From the NCBI GenBank assembly GCA_028023455.1, contig JAQFVV010000254.1, positions 560,001-624,000 of the forward strand: DNA of 64,000 bases. Reading direction: 5' to 3'. Position numbers and translations under genes: made by a program. Source of the stretch: Epiperipatus broadwayi (Eukaryota; Onychophora; Udeonychophora; Euonychophora; Peripatidae). The notes below the pieces were generated by a model. The model made no database searches, had not been told where the DNA came from, and saw nothing but the letters and a program-made list of their open reading frames with translations. The first letter of the stretch is position 1. Every line of letters begins with the position of its first letter. Of the stretch, positions 34,010 to 44,960 are shown in pieces.

Positions 34010-34890
34010 ATATATATTATGAAGAGATTAATACGTTAGATAAAAATATAACATTTACAATAGGAAAAGAAAGTGATAATAAATTATCATATTTAGATAT
34101 TTTATTAAAGAAGTCATATAGAAATGGTAAATATAATATAGAAACATATACATATAAAAATATAATATGGATAGTAATATAAATAATTGGAATTCAAATA
34201 TAGATATAAAATATAAAATAAGTAGTATAAATTCAAGAATATATAAAGCTAGGAATTATTGTTCAGATGAAGAAGATTATAGTAAACAAGTGGAATTGAT
34301 AATTAAAGAAATTAAATATAATGAGTATCCAGAGAAAATTACAGACAAAAGTATAAAGAAATCAGAAATTTTTTTTTAATAAAAATTAGGAGATAGTATG
34401 TAGAAAAGATAAAATAGATAAGAATGAATATAGGGGTATTAGAACTTATAATAATAGTATTGTAAAAAGGGTGAATAAAATAATTATTAAAATTAATAAA
34501 AAGTTTAATAATGTAATAAAATTTAAGATAGTAAATAAAAGATGGAAAAATATACTTAATATATTAGATAATATGTTAGAAAAGTAGAACATAAATGGGA
34601 TATATAAAATTGAATGTAAGTCATGTAAAGGTAAAAATCTAAAACTAATTATGTAGGTAAGACAAGGAATTCAACTTATACAAGATTAGTTCAATGTGAG
34701 CATGATAAGAGGTCAACAATTTATTTGCATTCATTAGAAACAGGTCATAGGTTTGAGAAAGCTAGTATAAAAATGATTAATTATAAAAGTAATAGAAGGG
34801 ATAGGGGAATTAAAAAGGCAATATTGATTAAAAATACAAAACCAAATCTGAATAGGGATTTTGGGGTAAAGATAATAATATTATGAATAA
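34010..34890 (+). pseudogene. PLE-3 right copy: RT thumb and GIY-YIG
   Basis: The plus frame reads YYEEINTLDKNITFTIGKES then NKLSYLDILLKKSYRNGKYN (the RT segment after the YxDD palm, FLDxxIxR type), ETYTYKN, then after a frameshift near 34165 INNWNSNIDIKYKISSINSR and YPEKITDKSIKKSE. A stop at 34378 and other breaks precede the nuclease, which survives as YIKIECKSCKG, NYVGKTRN, RLVQCEHDKRSTIYLHSLET and GHRFEKASIKM. The RT palm motifs lie outside the copy (5' truncation). It is the inverted homologue of 33188-33960. Confidence 0.75.
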
Positions 34891-35023
34891 TTATAGTTAT
34901 TATTAATAACTGTTTGAATATAAAAGATTTAAAAATAAAGTTGAAGAAAATGATGATAGAGGGAGTTGTTAAAAACATAAGAATTTTTAAAAATTTGTCA
35001 GTTTGTTTTTGGAAATAGGATTG

Positions 35024-35098
35024 GTTAGCACAGCTGTCTTACAAGCAGTTGTCCTGGAGTTTGCTTTCTGGCCAACACTTTGATGCATATAAAAAAAA
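35024..35098 (+). repeat. tRNA-like SINE inserted in one arm of PLE-3
   Basis: GGTTAGCACAGCTGTCTTAC and AAGCAGTTGTCCTGG resemble the D and anticodon arms of a tRNA. It is followed by a degraded box B, then TTTGATGCATAT and A8. The left arm of the dimer (complement of about 33030-33060) runs GGAAATAGGA straight into GATGTAA without this block. It is therefore an insertion specific to the right arm. Confidence 0.65.
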
Positions 35099-35689
35099 GA
35101 TGTAAATATTTACTAATGTAATAAAAAGGTAATTTATAATGTAAAAAAGTTAATAGTTAAGTATATAATAAAAATAAAGAAAGTTTAAAAGTAATTAAGA
35201 AAATATAATAATAAAATGATAGGTTAAAAAGTAAAGTTTAAAGATTAAAATTTTAAAATTATAGTAAAATTGTCTCAGAATAATTTAATGATAAAATACT
35301 ATAAATAGAAAAAAAATAGTTAAGAGTAGAATAATAAAATGGAAAATAATTATTTATAATGGTTAAGCTAAGTTGTATTTTATTGATTATGTATACAATG
35401 TAATATATTAATCGTATTATTATATATTTGGATATTGTAGCTGATGATGACTGCAGGACAGTCAAAACTGTAAGAGTAAAGTTTTGGTGTAAAAATAGTA
35501 TTGTTATATGAATAAGAAAATTGGAAATGGTATTATATGTAAATATAGAAATCAATACATAAAGACAGGAGGAAGGAGAAGAAAATTGTATTACTTCCAA
35601 TACAAGAATACAACCAATGAACCACTAAACATCACATGTTCACCATTTCTTATGCTTTCTCAAGCTTTTAAAATAGGAAAAACTCTCCA

Positions 35690-36230
35690 TCTAATAGTGA
35701 CACTCTATGGTAGCCAAAGTAATCAATGGATGCCAGAAGGCTTGTACATAAAATCCCTATCTAGTGTCTACTCATCCAATATCACCAGACTAGTTTCTAG
35801 CTTGCAGATTTCATCAATGAGGTGTCTTGGATCTGAGGTAAGGTGCTCTCAGATCCAAGACTCCTCAGTGATGAAAGACACAAACTAGAAACTAATCTAG
35901 TACTCATTGAATATCCTCAGAAGTTTCTAGCTTGTGGCTTTCATCAGTGAGGAGTAGTGGATCTGATGTGCAGTGCTCTTAGATCCAAGGCATTTCACTG
36001 ATGAAAAATCACAAGCTAGAAACTAGTCTGAGGATATTGAATGAATAGGCATGAGATAGGGATTTTATGATCTAGGTGCAGCATTCTCAGATCCAAGGCT
36101 CCTCACTTATGAAAGCCATAAGCTGGAAACTAGTCTGGGGATATTAGGATGAGTAGGCACTATATAGGGATTTTATGCACAAGGCTTCTGGCATCCATTG
36201 ATTACTCTGGCTTGCACTCAGTGGCATTAT
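35690..36230. repeat. Hairpin element family B, compound copy
   Basis: Nested inverted and direct copies of the family B arm. CTATCTAGTGTCTACTCATC and TTCTAGCTTGTGGCTTTCAT alternate with their complements at least twice (35740-35900, 35925-36060 and 36070-36190). Outer ends (TCAATGGATGCCAGAAGGCT at about 35726 and its complement at about 36182) close the structure. One unit has CTGATGA (35998-36004) followed by AAGCTAGAAAC, reminiscent of a hammerhead core with a weak stem. The sequence 36231-36822 shows nothing else supported. Confidence 0.65.
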
Positions 36231-36822
36231 TGGATGGACGGTTTTGCCTGTTTTAATACAACCACTGAGCATAACTTGTAACAATAGTCAAAATAAATGA
36301 AATACATTTTATTCTTTCAAATTGATTTAAATTTGTTACTTACTTTATATTGTTACATATCTACTAATATATTATTACAAGACTTTTTTTGTGTGTAATT
36401 ATTTCCATAAGTAATAAATTATCCATGCATCAGTGGGGAGCAGAGAAATTATATTGTGACAAGAAAACAAATATATTTTCTTTATATTAAACGTATGTAT
36501 TATGCATATCAGTTTTTTTATCTTAAACTTAAAAGATAGATTGATTTTTATTTAACAAAGTAAAAAAAAATATGTTTTTTTATTTTAATTTTTTAAAATA
36601 AAAATCAAACTGTCTGATCAATATAAAATAAATTAATTTGATTAATATCCACATTCTCTGCCTTAAATATTGAAGACAATCTCTTTTATATGTAAAGAAG
36701 ACCAATAAGAAAGTAATTACATTTTTTATTACAGTATTGATGAGAGTGTGTATTAGTTACTGTAGCAGCATTTAAAATAATTGTGTTTAACATTATCTAT
36801 ATTGATGTCATGAATTACTTTA

Positions 36823-36897
36823 AAAGGGGGTTGCCTTGATAACAGTTTGAAATTGTTGATTGCTATTGATATTGTCTATGTATTGACTGGTTCTTAA

Positions 36898-36934
<37 letters not shown>
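36823..36934 (+). repeat. Repeat family C copy followed by (TA)n
   Basis: GGTTGCCTTGATAACAGTTT and GATATTGTCTATGTATTGAC match 40925-41010. It is followed directly by about 17 TA units (36901-36934). The 41.0 kb copy also ends in a short TA run. Confidence 0.6.
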
Positions 36935-36939
<5 letters not shown>

Positions 36940-36984
36940 TAAATACATATATACTGTCTATACTAAACTTAATATAATTATAAG

Positions 36985-37375
36985 GTACTTGAACTCAAAC
37001 TTTCAAGCTCCCTACATCTTTCCACTCCATCTTATACAACTGATACTTATGACTACATACATGTGAAAAAGATAAATGATCTCCAATATATGTATTTCAT
37101 GCTGACCCAGCATTTGTCAGTTGGTCCAGATCACAAACTTACACACATATATTACAATCAGCGCTCAGTTTATATTAAGATAGAAAATCTTCAAACTTTA
37201 ATGGACAAGCTTCATCTTCATCACTCTCCAACTCTTCAGCCATAGTTCAGCATGAAATACATATATTGGTGATCATTTATCTTTTTCACACGCAGAATGG
37301 TCATGTATATTGGTTATATAAGATGGATTGGATAGTTGTTGAGAGCTTGAAAGTCTGAGTTCAAATTCCTTATAT
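36985..37375. repeat. Repeat family A, inverted pair
   Basis: A minus-strand copy (36985-37150: TTGAACTCAAACTTTCAAGC, ATACAACTGATACTTATGAC, CATGCTGACCCAGC) faces a plus-strand copy (37245-37375: TTCAGCATGAAATACATATA, GAATGGTCATGTATATTGGT, GAAAGTCTGAGTTCAAATTC). The spacer is the reverse of the mid-segment of the 19.5 kb copy. A (TA)n tract (37371-37396) follows. A 60-codon plus frame inside is a by-product. From 37397 to 37900 nothing is recognisable. Confidence 0.65.
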
Positions 37376-37899
37376 ATATATATATATATATATATACACC
37401 CACCAATTCAAAATTCAACTCCTAGCCAATATCTAATTAAAAATTTACTACCAATAATTACCTACTAAGGCTAACTTCTCAAGTGTAGACATTATTGTCT
37501 ATATTCTACCCAATCAATGTGCAATGCAAAACTAAAATATTTGTCCTTTATTCTAATTTTATGAACTTTCACTTTTTCATTTCTGGAGTTGTTTGTATTA
37601 TTTCTTAGTTTGTTCAAACAAATTATATATAAGTCAAAATACATTGGGGTTAAATGTAAGAGATTTATAAAATTATAGTAAAGAATAAATTTCTTAGCTT
37701 TGCATTAATGAGAAAAATGCAGATCTTAAGATCAGATTAAGGTTGCCGTTCATTGAAAAGAATAAAAAGAGAAAAAAAAAAGTAATCTTTTTAATTAAAC
37801 TATTATAAGTCTGAAGCTATTAATTTGTCCAATAGTTCTTTTAATATTAAAGATATGTTATCTTCCTTATTGTATTGCAAAATCCATATATTTGGAAAT

Positions 37900-38035
37900 G
37901 TAAGTAAAAGTTCTGAAGAAGATTGATAGGGCAATCGAAACCATCAATAGTGGTTTGTAAAAAAGCATTGTAAAAAGTAATAAAGAACATATTCTCTTAT
38001 TCTTCTCTTTTACTTTCTTTGTATATCTCCATATA

Positions 38036-38068
<33 letters not shown>
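37900..38068 (+). repeat. Penelope-type 3' end fragment with hammerhead-like core, then (TA)n
   Basis: CTGAAGA (37913-37919) is followed by a stem GATTG/CAATC (37921-37925 with 37932-37936) and GAAAC (37937-37941), the order of a hammerhead core. Downstream, AACATATTCTCTTATTCTTC resembles the complement of sequence at 55.81-55.84 kb beside another PLE end. (TA)n occupies 38041-38068 and leads directly into PLE-4. Confidence 0.5.
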
Positions 38069-38070
<2 letters not shown>

Positions 38071-38185
38071 CTTATAACACTTCTTTCACATACACTTCAA
38101 TGCAAACACATTTTCTTAAAAACTTTTTTATTTTATTGTAGATATTGTAGGAAGAATATGATAAGGACTAAATTCTATTTTTACG

Positions 38186-38386
38186 AGGTTAAATCAACAT
38201 AGATATGACAAAAATTCACCAGTTTATTTGCATATTATGGAAACAAGGCATGTATTTGACAAAGAAAGTATTAAAATACTAGGATATGCTAATAAAAGAA
38301 AAAATAGAAAAATAAAAGCAATATCAATTAAGAGGATAAAGCCTAATTCAAATATGGATAGAAGAATAAGAACCTTGTGTTGGTAG
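38186..38386 (+). pseudogene. PLE-4 GIY-YIG C-terminal fragment
   Basis: An uninterrupted 66-codon frame without a start codon: RLNQHRYDKNSPVYLHIMET, then RHVFDKESIKILGYANKRKN, RKIKAISIKRIKPNSNMD and a stop after LCW. It matches RLLQHKYDKRSSIYLHSLET and the following helices in the PLE-3 nuclease, so it is the second half of a PLE GIY-YIG domain. The GIY and YIG strands are upstream of the truncation, which leaves no catalytic tyrosines. Confidence 0.75.
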
Positions 38387-38616
38387 GTTTAGTATTGGAT
38401 TTATAGGGTTATTAGTAATAAAAAATAAGTGTATATATACATATGTATTATGTGTAGGTATGTATATATATCTGTGTAGGGAAATATTGAGTATAAAAAT
38501 AAAATTATGTTTTGAAAATAATATTGGTTTTATAGTGTTATTGTTATTGATTAATAATAATAATAGTAATAGAAGAAAGTATGTTAAAAATTATAATATG
38601 TGGATATAGATAAAGA

Positions 38617-40197
38617 CTTGTAAATATTGTTAATAAATATAGGTTTTAAAAAATAGAGTTATGTTTTATAAAATTGATAAAAGAGGGGGTTGTTTTAAAG
38701 GAATAAAAATATAGTGACATTGAAACAGCAGAGAATAAAGATAATATTATTAATGAGAAAAATATAAATTAATGATAAAAAGGTAAAAGTTGTAAGAAAT
38801 TAAAAAATTAAAATTATAGATATTAAAGTACAAAAGATATTATGTATTCAATAATAATTAAACAAGATAGATAGTAAGAAATGATGAAAGGAAAATTATA
38901 GAATAATATTAATATAATAAAATAGTATTAGTAATAAATAATAAAAGGGTAATGCTTAAAAGAATGTTTCAAAGAATTTTTAAATTGAATTTTTTGGGAA
39001 AGATCTTTTAAATGAATTTTTTTAAAAGGTAATATATAAAAAATGGTGTATTGGATATGTTTTGTATATGGTTTGTATATTTTTTATATATATGTAATTT
39101 ATAAGTAAATTGAGTATATATAGGGGTGGTATTTGTAAATGTACATGAGGATTGGTATATGTATGTATATGGGTTATGTGTATCGGTGTATATATGAGTA
39201 TGTTTAAAGGATATAGGTATATATTTGGATATCCATATGTGTTTATAGAGATGTAGGTATGGAATTTTTTTATTTTTATTTATATATATGTCTAGAGATG
39301 ATGTGATATATATATATCTGTATGTAGGAGATGTATGGATATTTGATATTCATATGTATATTTATATGTGAAATGATGGTTATGTAGTTGTATTTATATT
39401 ATTTGAATATTGTTAATAAATATAAATGTAAAAGTTGTAAGTTTATAATAGAATTATAAGTTTTATAAAATTGATAACAGAGGGAGTTGTTTTAAATGAA
39501 TAAACAAGATAGAAAATTTAAAAAAACATCATTTTAATTAAAGCAGAGAAGTAGATTAGAGGTAACAGTATTAAAGAAAAATATTAATTAGTGATGTAAA
39601 GATAAAAGTTTTTAAAAATTAAAATTAGAGATATTAAAGTAAAAGATATTATATATTAGATAATATTTAAACAGGATACATAAGAAGAAATAATGAAAAA
39701 AAAATTATAAAATAATATTAATAATAAAAAATATTTAAAAAGAATTTTTAAAAAATTTAAAAAAAGTAAAACTAAAAGTTTTAAAAGGTAAATTTAAAAA
39801 AAAAAATGTTTTATTGGATATGTTTTGTATTTTTTATATATATGTAATTTATGTGTAAGTTGAGTATACATATAGATGTGTATTTATAAATGTATATGTG
39901 GATTTATATATATATATATCTATGGGTGTAAGTAAATCTGTGTATATATATATGTATGTTTAAAAGAGGTATGTGTATATATTTGGATATGCATATGTAT
40001 ATATAGGTGTAGGTATGAATTTTATATATGTCTAGGGGTGATGTAGATCTATATGTGTATATATGAAGGAAATATATGTGTATATTTTGATATATATATA
40101 TGTGTGTGTATTTTATATATGTGAAATGATGGTTATGTATTATATATATATTTATATGAAATGATGGTTATGTATTTATATTATTCAAATATTGTAG
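38617..40197 (+). repeat. Two 792-bp tandem units in the PLE-4 3' region
   Basis: Unit 1 (38617-39408) and unit 2 (39409-40197) share, in order, ATTGTTAATAAATATA, AAATTGATAA(A/C)AGAGGG, TATTGGATATGTTTTGTAT, TATATATATGTAATTTAT, TATATTTGGATAT and GTGAAATGATGGTTATGTA. Unit 2 then leads into the hammerhead-like core; unit 1 leads instead into unit 2 at the same point (AATATTGT). They may correspond to tandem pseudo-LTRs. Confidence 0.7.
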
Positions 40198-40199
40198 CT

Positions 40200-40234
40200 C
40201 TGATGAAGACTGCTGGACAGTCGAAACTGTAAGG
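40200..40234 (+). ncRNA. Hammerhead-ribozyme-like core (PLE-4)
   Basis: CTGATGA (40200-40206), one A, a 5-bp stem GACTG/CAGTC (40208-40212 with 40218-40222) with loop CTGGA, then GAAAC (40223-40227) and TGTAAGG. This is the order of the two conserved hammerhead boxes around stem II. PLEs are known to carry hammerhead motifs. Stems I and III and the cleavage site are not resolved here; GTA at 40229-40231 is a candidate cleavage triplet. Activity is unproven. Confidence 0.5.
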
Positions 40235-40650
40235 AAAATAAAGAAGTTTTTAAGAAAATTTGTTTGCATTGAAGTGTATATGAAAGAAGTGTTATAAGCA
40301 ATATATATATATATAATAACGAACGTAAATGATATTAGTATTAAAGTTAATTGGAATGTTAGTTTGGGATATGGGAAATTAATATACTATATACAAATAT
40401 ATTGTGTTTTAGACTATTATTTGCTTGTTGATGGTGACTTTTTAATTTGATGACAAACTCTATGCTCAAAAAATATACAACCAATTGATTTAACTTATTT
40501 TATTTCTGAATTCCACCCTACAATATCATAATTATATAAACTACAACTTAATGAAAAAGATGTCAAGTTAGTCTTTTATCTTTTTTACTAAATTGATAAT
40601 AATGAGATTGTGAAATGCAATTAAAAAGTATTGTGAATAAATCTGATTGG

Positions 40651-40764
<114 letters not shown>

Positions 40765-40924
40765 AGAGAGAAGCATCAATGTTAAATAAGTATCTAGTTA
40801 AATAATAAAATAAGTAAACTGATGAAGTTTTTAAAATATTAGTCTTAATTATTTCTCATATATAAATTGTGTTGTATATGCAAATTAGAATAGGGTTGAG
40901 ATATGCCTGGTACAATATATTGTT

Positions 40925-41010
40925 AAAAAGAGGTTGCCTTGACAACAGTTTAAAATTGTTGATTATTATTGATATTGGGATTGTCTAAATGTTGACTGGT
41001 GTTTAATATA
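40925..41010 (+). repeat. Repeat family C copy
   Basis: GGTTGCCTTGACAACAGTTT with TTGATATTGGGATTGTCTAA matches 36823-36900. Confidence 0.6.
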
Positions 41011-41077
41011 TATATAATAGTAAATAAAATCAATTCATATATCACATTACTTAACTTGATAATCTGGTAATTATAAA

Positions 41078-41510
41078 ATAAAATAATGAGTGTGCTAATA
41101 GTTCTAACAAGCTTTATCAATAAATGCCACATGAGAAAGCAGTTTAAAACCCTACCCAGAAATTATCTATACCTCCAAACTGTTTTTGAGCTATTGGCTC
41201 TCCTCAGTGTGGTGCTAAGATATTTCAGACAGTAGATCTAAAATTCCAACTCAAGGCCTGCACTTATCAATAGTTAAGCATCAGATAAGTGCTGGCCTTG
41301 AGTTGGTATTTTAGATCTACTGTCTGAAATATCCTAGCACAACACTGAGGAGAGCCAATAGCTCAAAACTAGTTGGGATTATCTCCATCTCCAAACCAGT
41401 TTGGGGATAGAGATAATTTCTAGATAGTTTTCAAATGCTTTCTCTTGTGGCATTTATCAATAAAACTTGTTAGAGCTATTAGCATGCTCATTATTTCATT
41501 TTATATATAT
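41078..41510. repeat. Hairpin element, family D
   Basis: A long palindrome: left arm 41078-41268, right arm 41284-41510, loop 41269-41283. The inner 110 bp are almost perfectly paired (AAGGCCTGCACTTATC with GATAAGTGCTGGCCTT, and the AGATCTA and GGCTCTCCTCAGTG blocks). In the right arm CTGAGGA, the stem GAGC/GCTC and AAAAC (41345-41369) resemble a degenerate hammerhead core. A related element starts at 63849. Confidence 0.75.
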
Positions 41511-41879
41511 ACAATAAAAAGAATAAATATAATGGTAATTGACTATTATACACAGTCTATCAATCTGAAAAAATACTTTTGGTTAATTTCTTAACCCTCC
41601 TCAACTGCCATTACATTCTAAAAACATAATGGAAGCAAACACCATCAAGTCAAATTCATGAATCCCAAACATTAACATTAGGCTTGTCTATTAATTATAT
41701 TAATTTTATTTCTATTTATTAAAATTGCCAGTTTAATTTTTCTTATATTATGGGTTCTTTCTTCATAAAAAAATCTTAACACTTTCAATATCAACTTAAA
41801 TTAATATTTACATATCCTTTCATAATCCAAGAAAACTGAAGCAGTCATTAAATCATTATTATTTTTACTTTTCAGGTGC

Positions 41880-42778
41880 TTGTATGTTCCTTAATTTTTT
41901 CTCAATATTGCACCTTGATTCATCTATATATAACAAACATTAACAAATAATTTGATACACAACATTATTTTTTTGCTTGACAGGTGTGATACTTTTAGAA
42001 TTATTCACTAACTTATTAATGTTATTTGTAACACAAAATGAAACATTAAACACATCCTTACATATGTCCTTAAAAAATTTCACTTGAGCATTTGAAATAT
42101 ATGGAATTGATATCCATTTTCTATTATCAGTTTTCACCTCCTTTAAATTATTATAACTCTTTTTAAATCAACATAAAGTACTGTTAATCTGTTCAATCTT
42201 ATAACCAATTTCAAGCATATCCTTGGCAAATAACTCAATATTTTTTTAATTTATCACACTGGTAGTGACATAATTTTTCATTACAAAACAAAAAGGATCT
42301 AAAACTTGTCATCTTATGCATAATTGGTATTTTTGATTTACAATTTTCTATATCTTCTTTTTTGCAATGATTTGATTATTAATTTATAACTTAACATACT
42401 ATTATCTCTTGTAATAATTAAATCCAAATACTTAATACTTTTGTCTTGTTCTTTTTCAATAGCTCATTTCAAGCCATTCAAATTATTTAACTCCTCTACA
42501 AACAAATTTATAAGTATTGGTATTTCAGCAAATGAAAACATCATCCACATATCTTTTGTAAATTTTAATATTTTTAAAATACACACATATAAAATACTAC
42601 TCTAATATGTAGATAAAACAAAATTGCAAACTTGTGCAACAACAGGAAGACCCCTAGGCTAACGATTAGACATTTTATAAAATCTATCTTTAAAAGAAGC
42701 AACAATATTATCATCAAAAAAATTCAAATAATCAATAACAAATTTTATAAAGTATTTACAAACACCTTTATGTTATTG
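41880..42778 (-). pseudogene. PLE-5 left copy: RT palm end and GIY-YIG start
   Basis: From about 42778 the minus strand reads GVCKY, a motif-B-like segment (RGLPVVAQVCNFVLSTY near 42600-42655), then the degraded motif C and connection. It continues with an open 65-residue frame (41940-42137): NRKWISIPYISNAQVKFFKD, NNINKLVNNSKSITPVKQKN and VVYQIIC, where a GIY-YIG domain begins. A few codons of nuclease (YIDESRCNIEKKL) follow before the frame breaks. It is 5'-truncated and interrupted by several stops. The plus copy is its homologue. Confidence 0.7.
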
Positions 42779-43139
42779 TATATATTTTTAATATATTGAA
42801 TTTAGGTGATGTTAAGAAATGATGAATTGATAAGGAGTGATGGAATCAATATTAAGAAGTTATTAAGCTTAAATGCAAACTTCGTTTTTTCAAGGATTGT
42901 AAAATTTATCATTTATTCCCAAATTGTTGCAATGTAAAATTGAACAGTTGTATAAATTTAGTACCAAAATGTACAGATAAAATAAAATTAATAATTTTAA
43001 ATGATGTAGTTAAGAAATGTAAAAAAGAACTTTTTAATATTTGAAGATATTTGAAAGCAATTGAACATTTAATAATTTTAAATGAATAGTGTGCTTTGGA
43101 CAAATATAAAATAGTTTGTGAAAATGGATTTAAATTATC

Positions 43140-44960
43140 AGAGCTTAAATTATGTAATAAATATGAGAAGAAAATTGATTTTTTATTTAATAGGTGGTAT
43201 CCACTAACTTATATAATGATATGAATTTTGTCAATTTGTCAGATAAAAAGATACATTTGATTCAGAAATATGTTTGTCAGGAAGTAAATAGGTTGGCATG
43301 GGATGATTATAATTTGGAACTAATTGCAGCTATTCAAAATTTGTTTGAAATGATTACTGGTGATAGTCATATTACTGATGAAATTATAAAGACAATTAAT
43401 TGTTATAAATTTAATGTGATTCTATATGAAAATTCATGAGAACTAGTGATTTTGGAATTTAAACAGAAGCTTAAAACTGTTGATAATATGATTTGTTTGA
43501 AAAGATAAAGGGCTGCAGATATGTTTAATGATGAAATGTTAAAGTGCAAAAGGATAAACTTGATTTCTTTTTGATTGAAAAATATAATATGGATGGTCAG
43601 AGAATAAAATTTATTAACAATATTTTTAAAAAGCTAAGAATAAAGCCTTAAGTGATAATGTATACTATAAATTATATCTTTCCTGTACTATTCCTTGAGA
43701 ATTATGATTGATTTTTGTGGTTCATTTATATACCAAACCTCTAAATATACTGGTAAGCTTGTTACAAGAGATTTTAGAATTTGGGGTGAATACTATTGTT
43801 TCATCTTTCGATTTTGTAGATAGAATTAAAAATATATTGATTGATGAGAGTGATGATAATGCTTCATTAGATGTGACAGAAATGTATGGTTTTATTGATA
43901 GAGTGGATTCCATAAAAATAATTGAACATGCATTAAAAAGTAAAGGTGTTTGTAAATATATATAATTTGTTATTGATTCTTTAAAATTTTTTGATGGTAA
44001 CATTGTTGCTTCTTTTGAAGGTGGATATTATAAAATGTCTAAAGGTTGGCCTATGGGTCTGCCTGTTGTTGCACAAGTTTGCAATTTTGTTTTGTCTACA
44101 TATGAGAGTAGTATTTTAGATATGTATACTTTTAAAGATATTAAAATTTACAAAAGGTATGTGGATGATGTTTTTGTTTGCAGAAATACCAATACTATAA
44201 ATTTGCTTGTAGAGGAGTTAAATAATTTGAATGGCTTGAAATGGACTATTGAAAAAGAACAGGACAAAAGTATTAAGTATTTGGATTTATTTATTACAAG
44301 AAATAATAGTATATTAAGTTATAAATTAATAATCAAACCATTGCAAAAAAGGGGATATATAAATTGTAAATCAAAAGTACCAATTATGCATAAGATGGTA
44401 AGTTTTAGATGTTTTTTGTTTCATAAGGAAAAATTATGTCATTACTAGGGTGATAAATTGAAAAATATTGAGATATTTGCCAAGAAATTGCTTGAAGTTG
44501 GTTATAAGACTGAACAGAGTAACAATACTTTATGTCAATTCAAAAAGTGTTGTAAAAATTTAAAGGAGTTGAAGATTGATAATAAAAAATGGATATCTAT
44601 TCCATATATTTCAAGTGAAATTTTTTAAGGATATATATATAAAGATGTGTTAATGTTTCATTTTGTGCCACAAAAAATGTTAATAATTTAGTGAATAATT
44701 TTAAAAGTATTATACCTGTCAAGCAAAAAAGTTTTGTGTATCAAAATTTTTTGTGGATGTATGTTATCATATATAGATGAATCGAGGTGCAGTATTCAAA
44801 AAAGATTAAAGGAGCATGAATTATTATAAAAGCATGTAAAAAGTAAAAATAATAATGATTTTCTTCAGTTTTCTTGGATCATGAAAGGACATATAAATAT
44901 AAATTTAAGTTTCATCTTTAAAATATTAAGATTCTTCATGAAGAGAGAAACCATAATAAC
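43140..44960 (+). pseudogene. PLE-5 right copy: RT and GIY-YIG
   Basis: The most complete PLE relic in the window. Frame pieces give an N-terminal region (43194-43439: DKKIHLIQKYVCQEVNRLAW), then RT motif A in 43708-43965 (NASLDVTEMYGFIDRV), motif B in 44035-44448 (KGWPMGLPVVAQVCNFVLS), motif C (IYKRYVDDVFV, YVDD at residues 42-45 of that piece) and a KSIKYLDLFITR block. After a stop at 44446 the linker (KKWISIPYIS) and a degraded GIY-YIG (VYQ, FCGCMLSYIDESRC, IQKRLKEHE) follow to about 44960. Stops and frameshifts separate the pieces. The catalytic aspartates of motifs A and C survive. Confidence 0.85.

Larger units (their letters stand above)
32596..35530. mobile_element. Penelope-like inverted dimer (PLE-3)
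   Basis: Two copies of one PLE lie head to head. The ends 32596-32720 and 35420-35530 are inverted repeats. Between them the minus-strand copy (33960 to 32720) and plus-strand copy (34010 to 35430) correspond throughout in linker, GIY-YIG and 3' region. The junction is a perfect 20-bp palindrome at 33981-34000 (TTTGACTCTT / AAGAGTCAAA). The plus copy retains about 130 bp more at its 5' side (RT thumb) than the minus copy. Hammerhead-like motifs lie at both ends (32663-32696 and 35441-35475). Confidence 0.85.
38069..40315 (+). mobile_element. Penelope-like element with duplicated 3' region (PLE-4)
   Basis: The ends are inverted repeats: 38069-38120 (TTGCTTATAACACTTCTTTC, CACTTCAATGCAAAC) and 40245-40305. 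(TA)n tracts flank both sides. A GIY-YIG fragment lies at 38186-38386. The rest is a long AT-rich 3' region containing a tandem duplication with 792-bp offset (38617 onwards and 39409 onwards). The element ends with a hammerhead-like core at 40200-40227 and GGAAAATAAAGAAG. The RT is missing. Confidence 0.75.
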
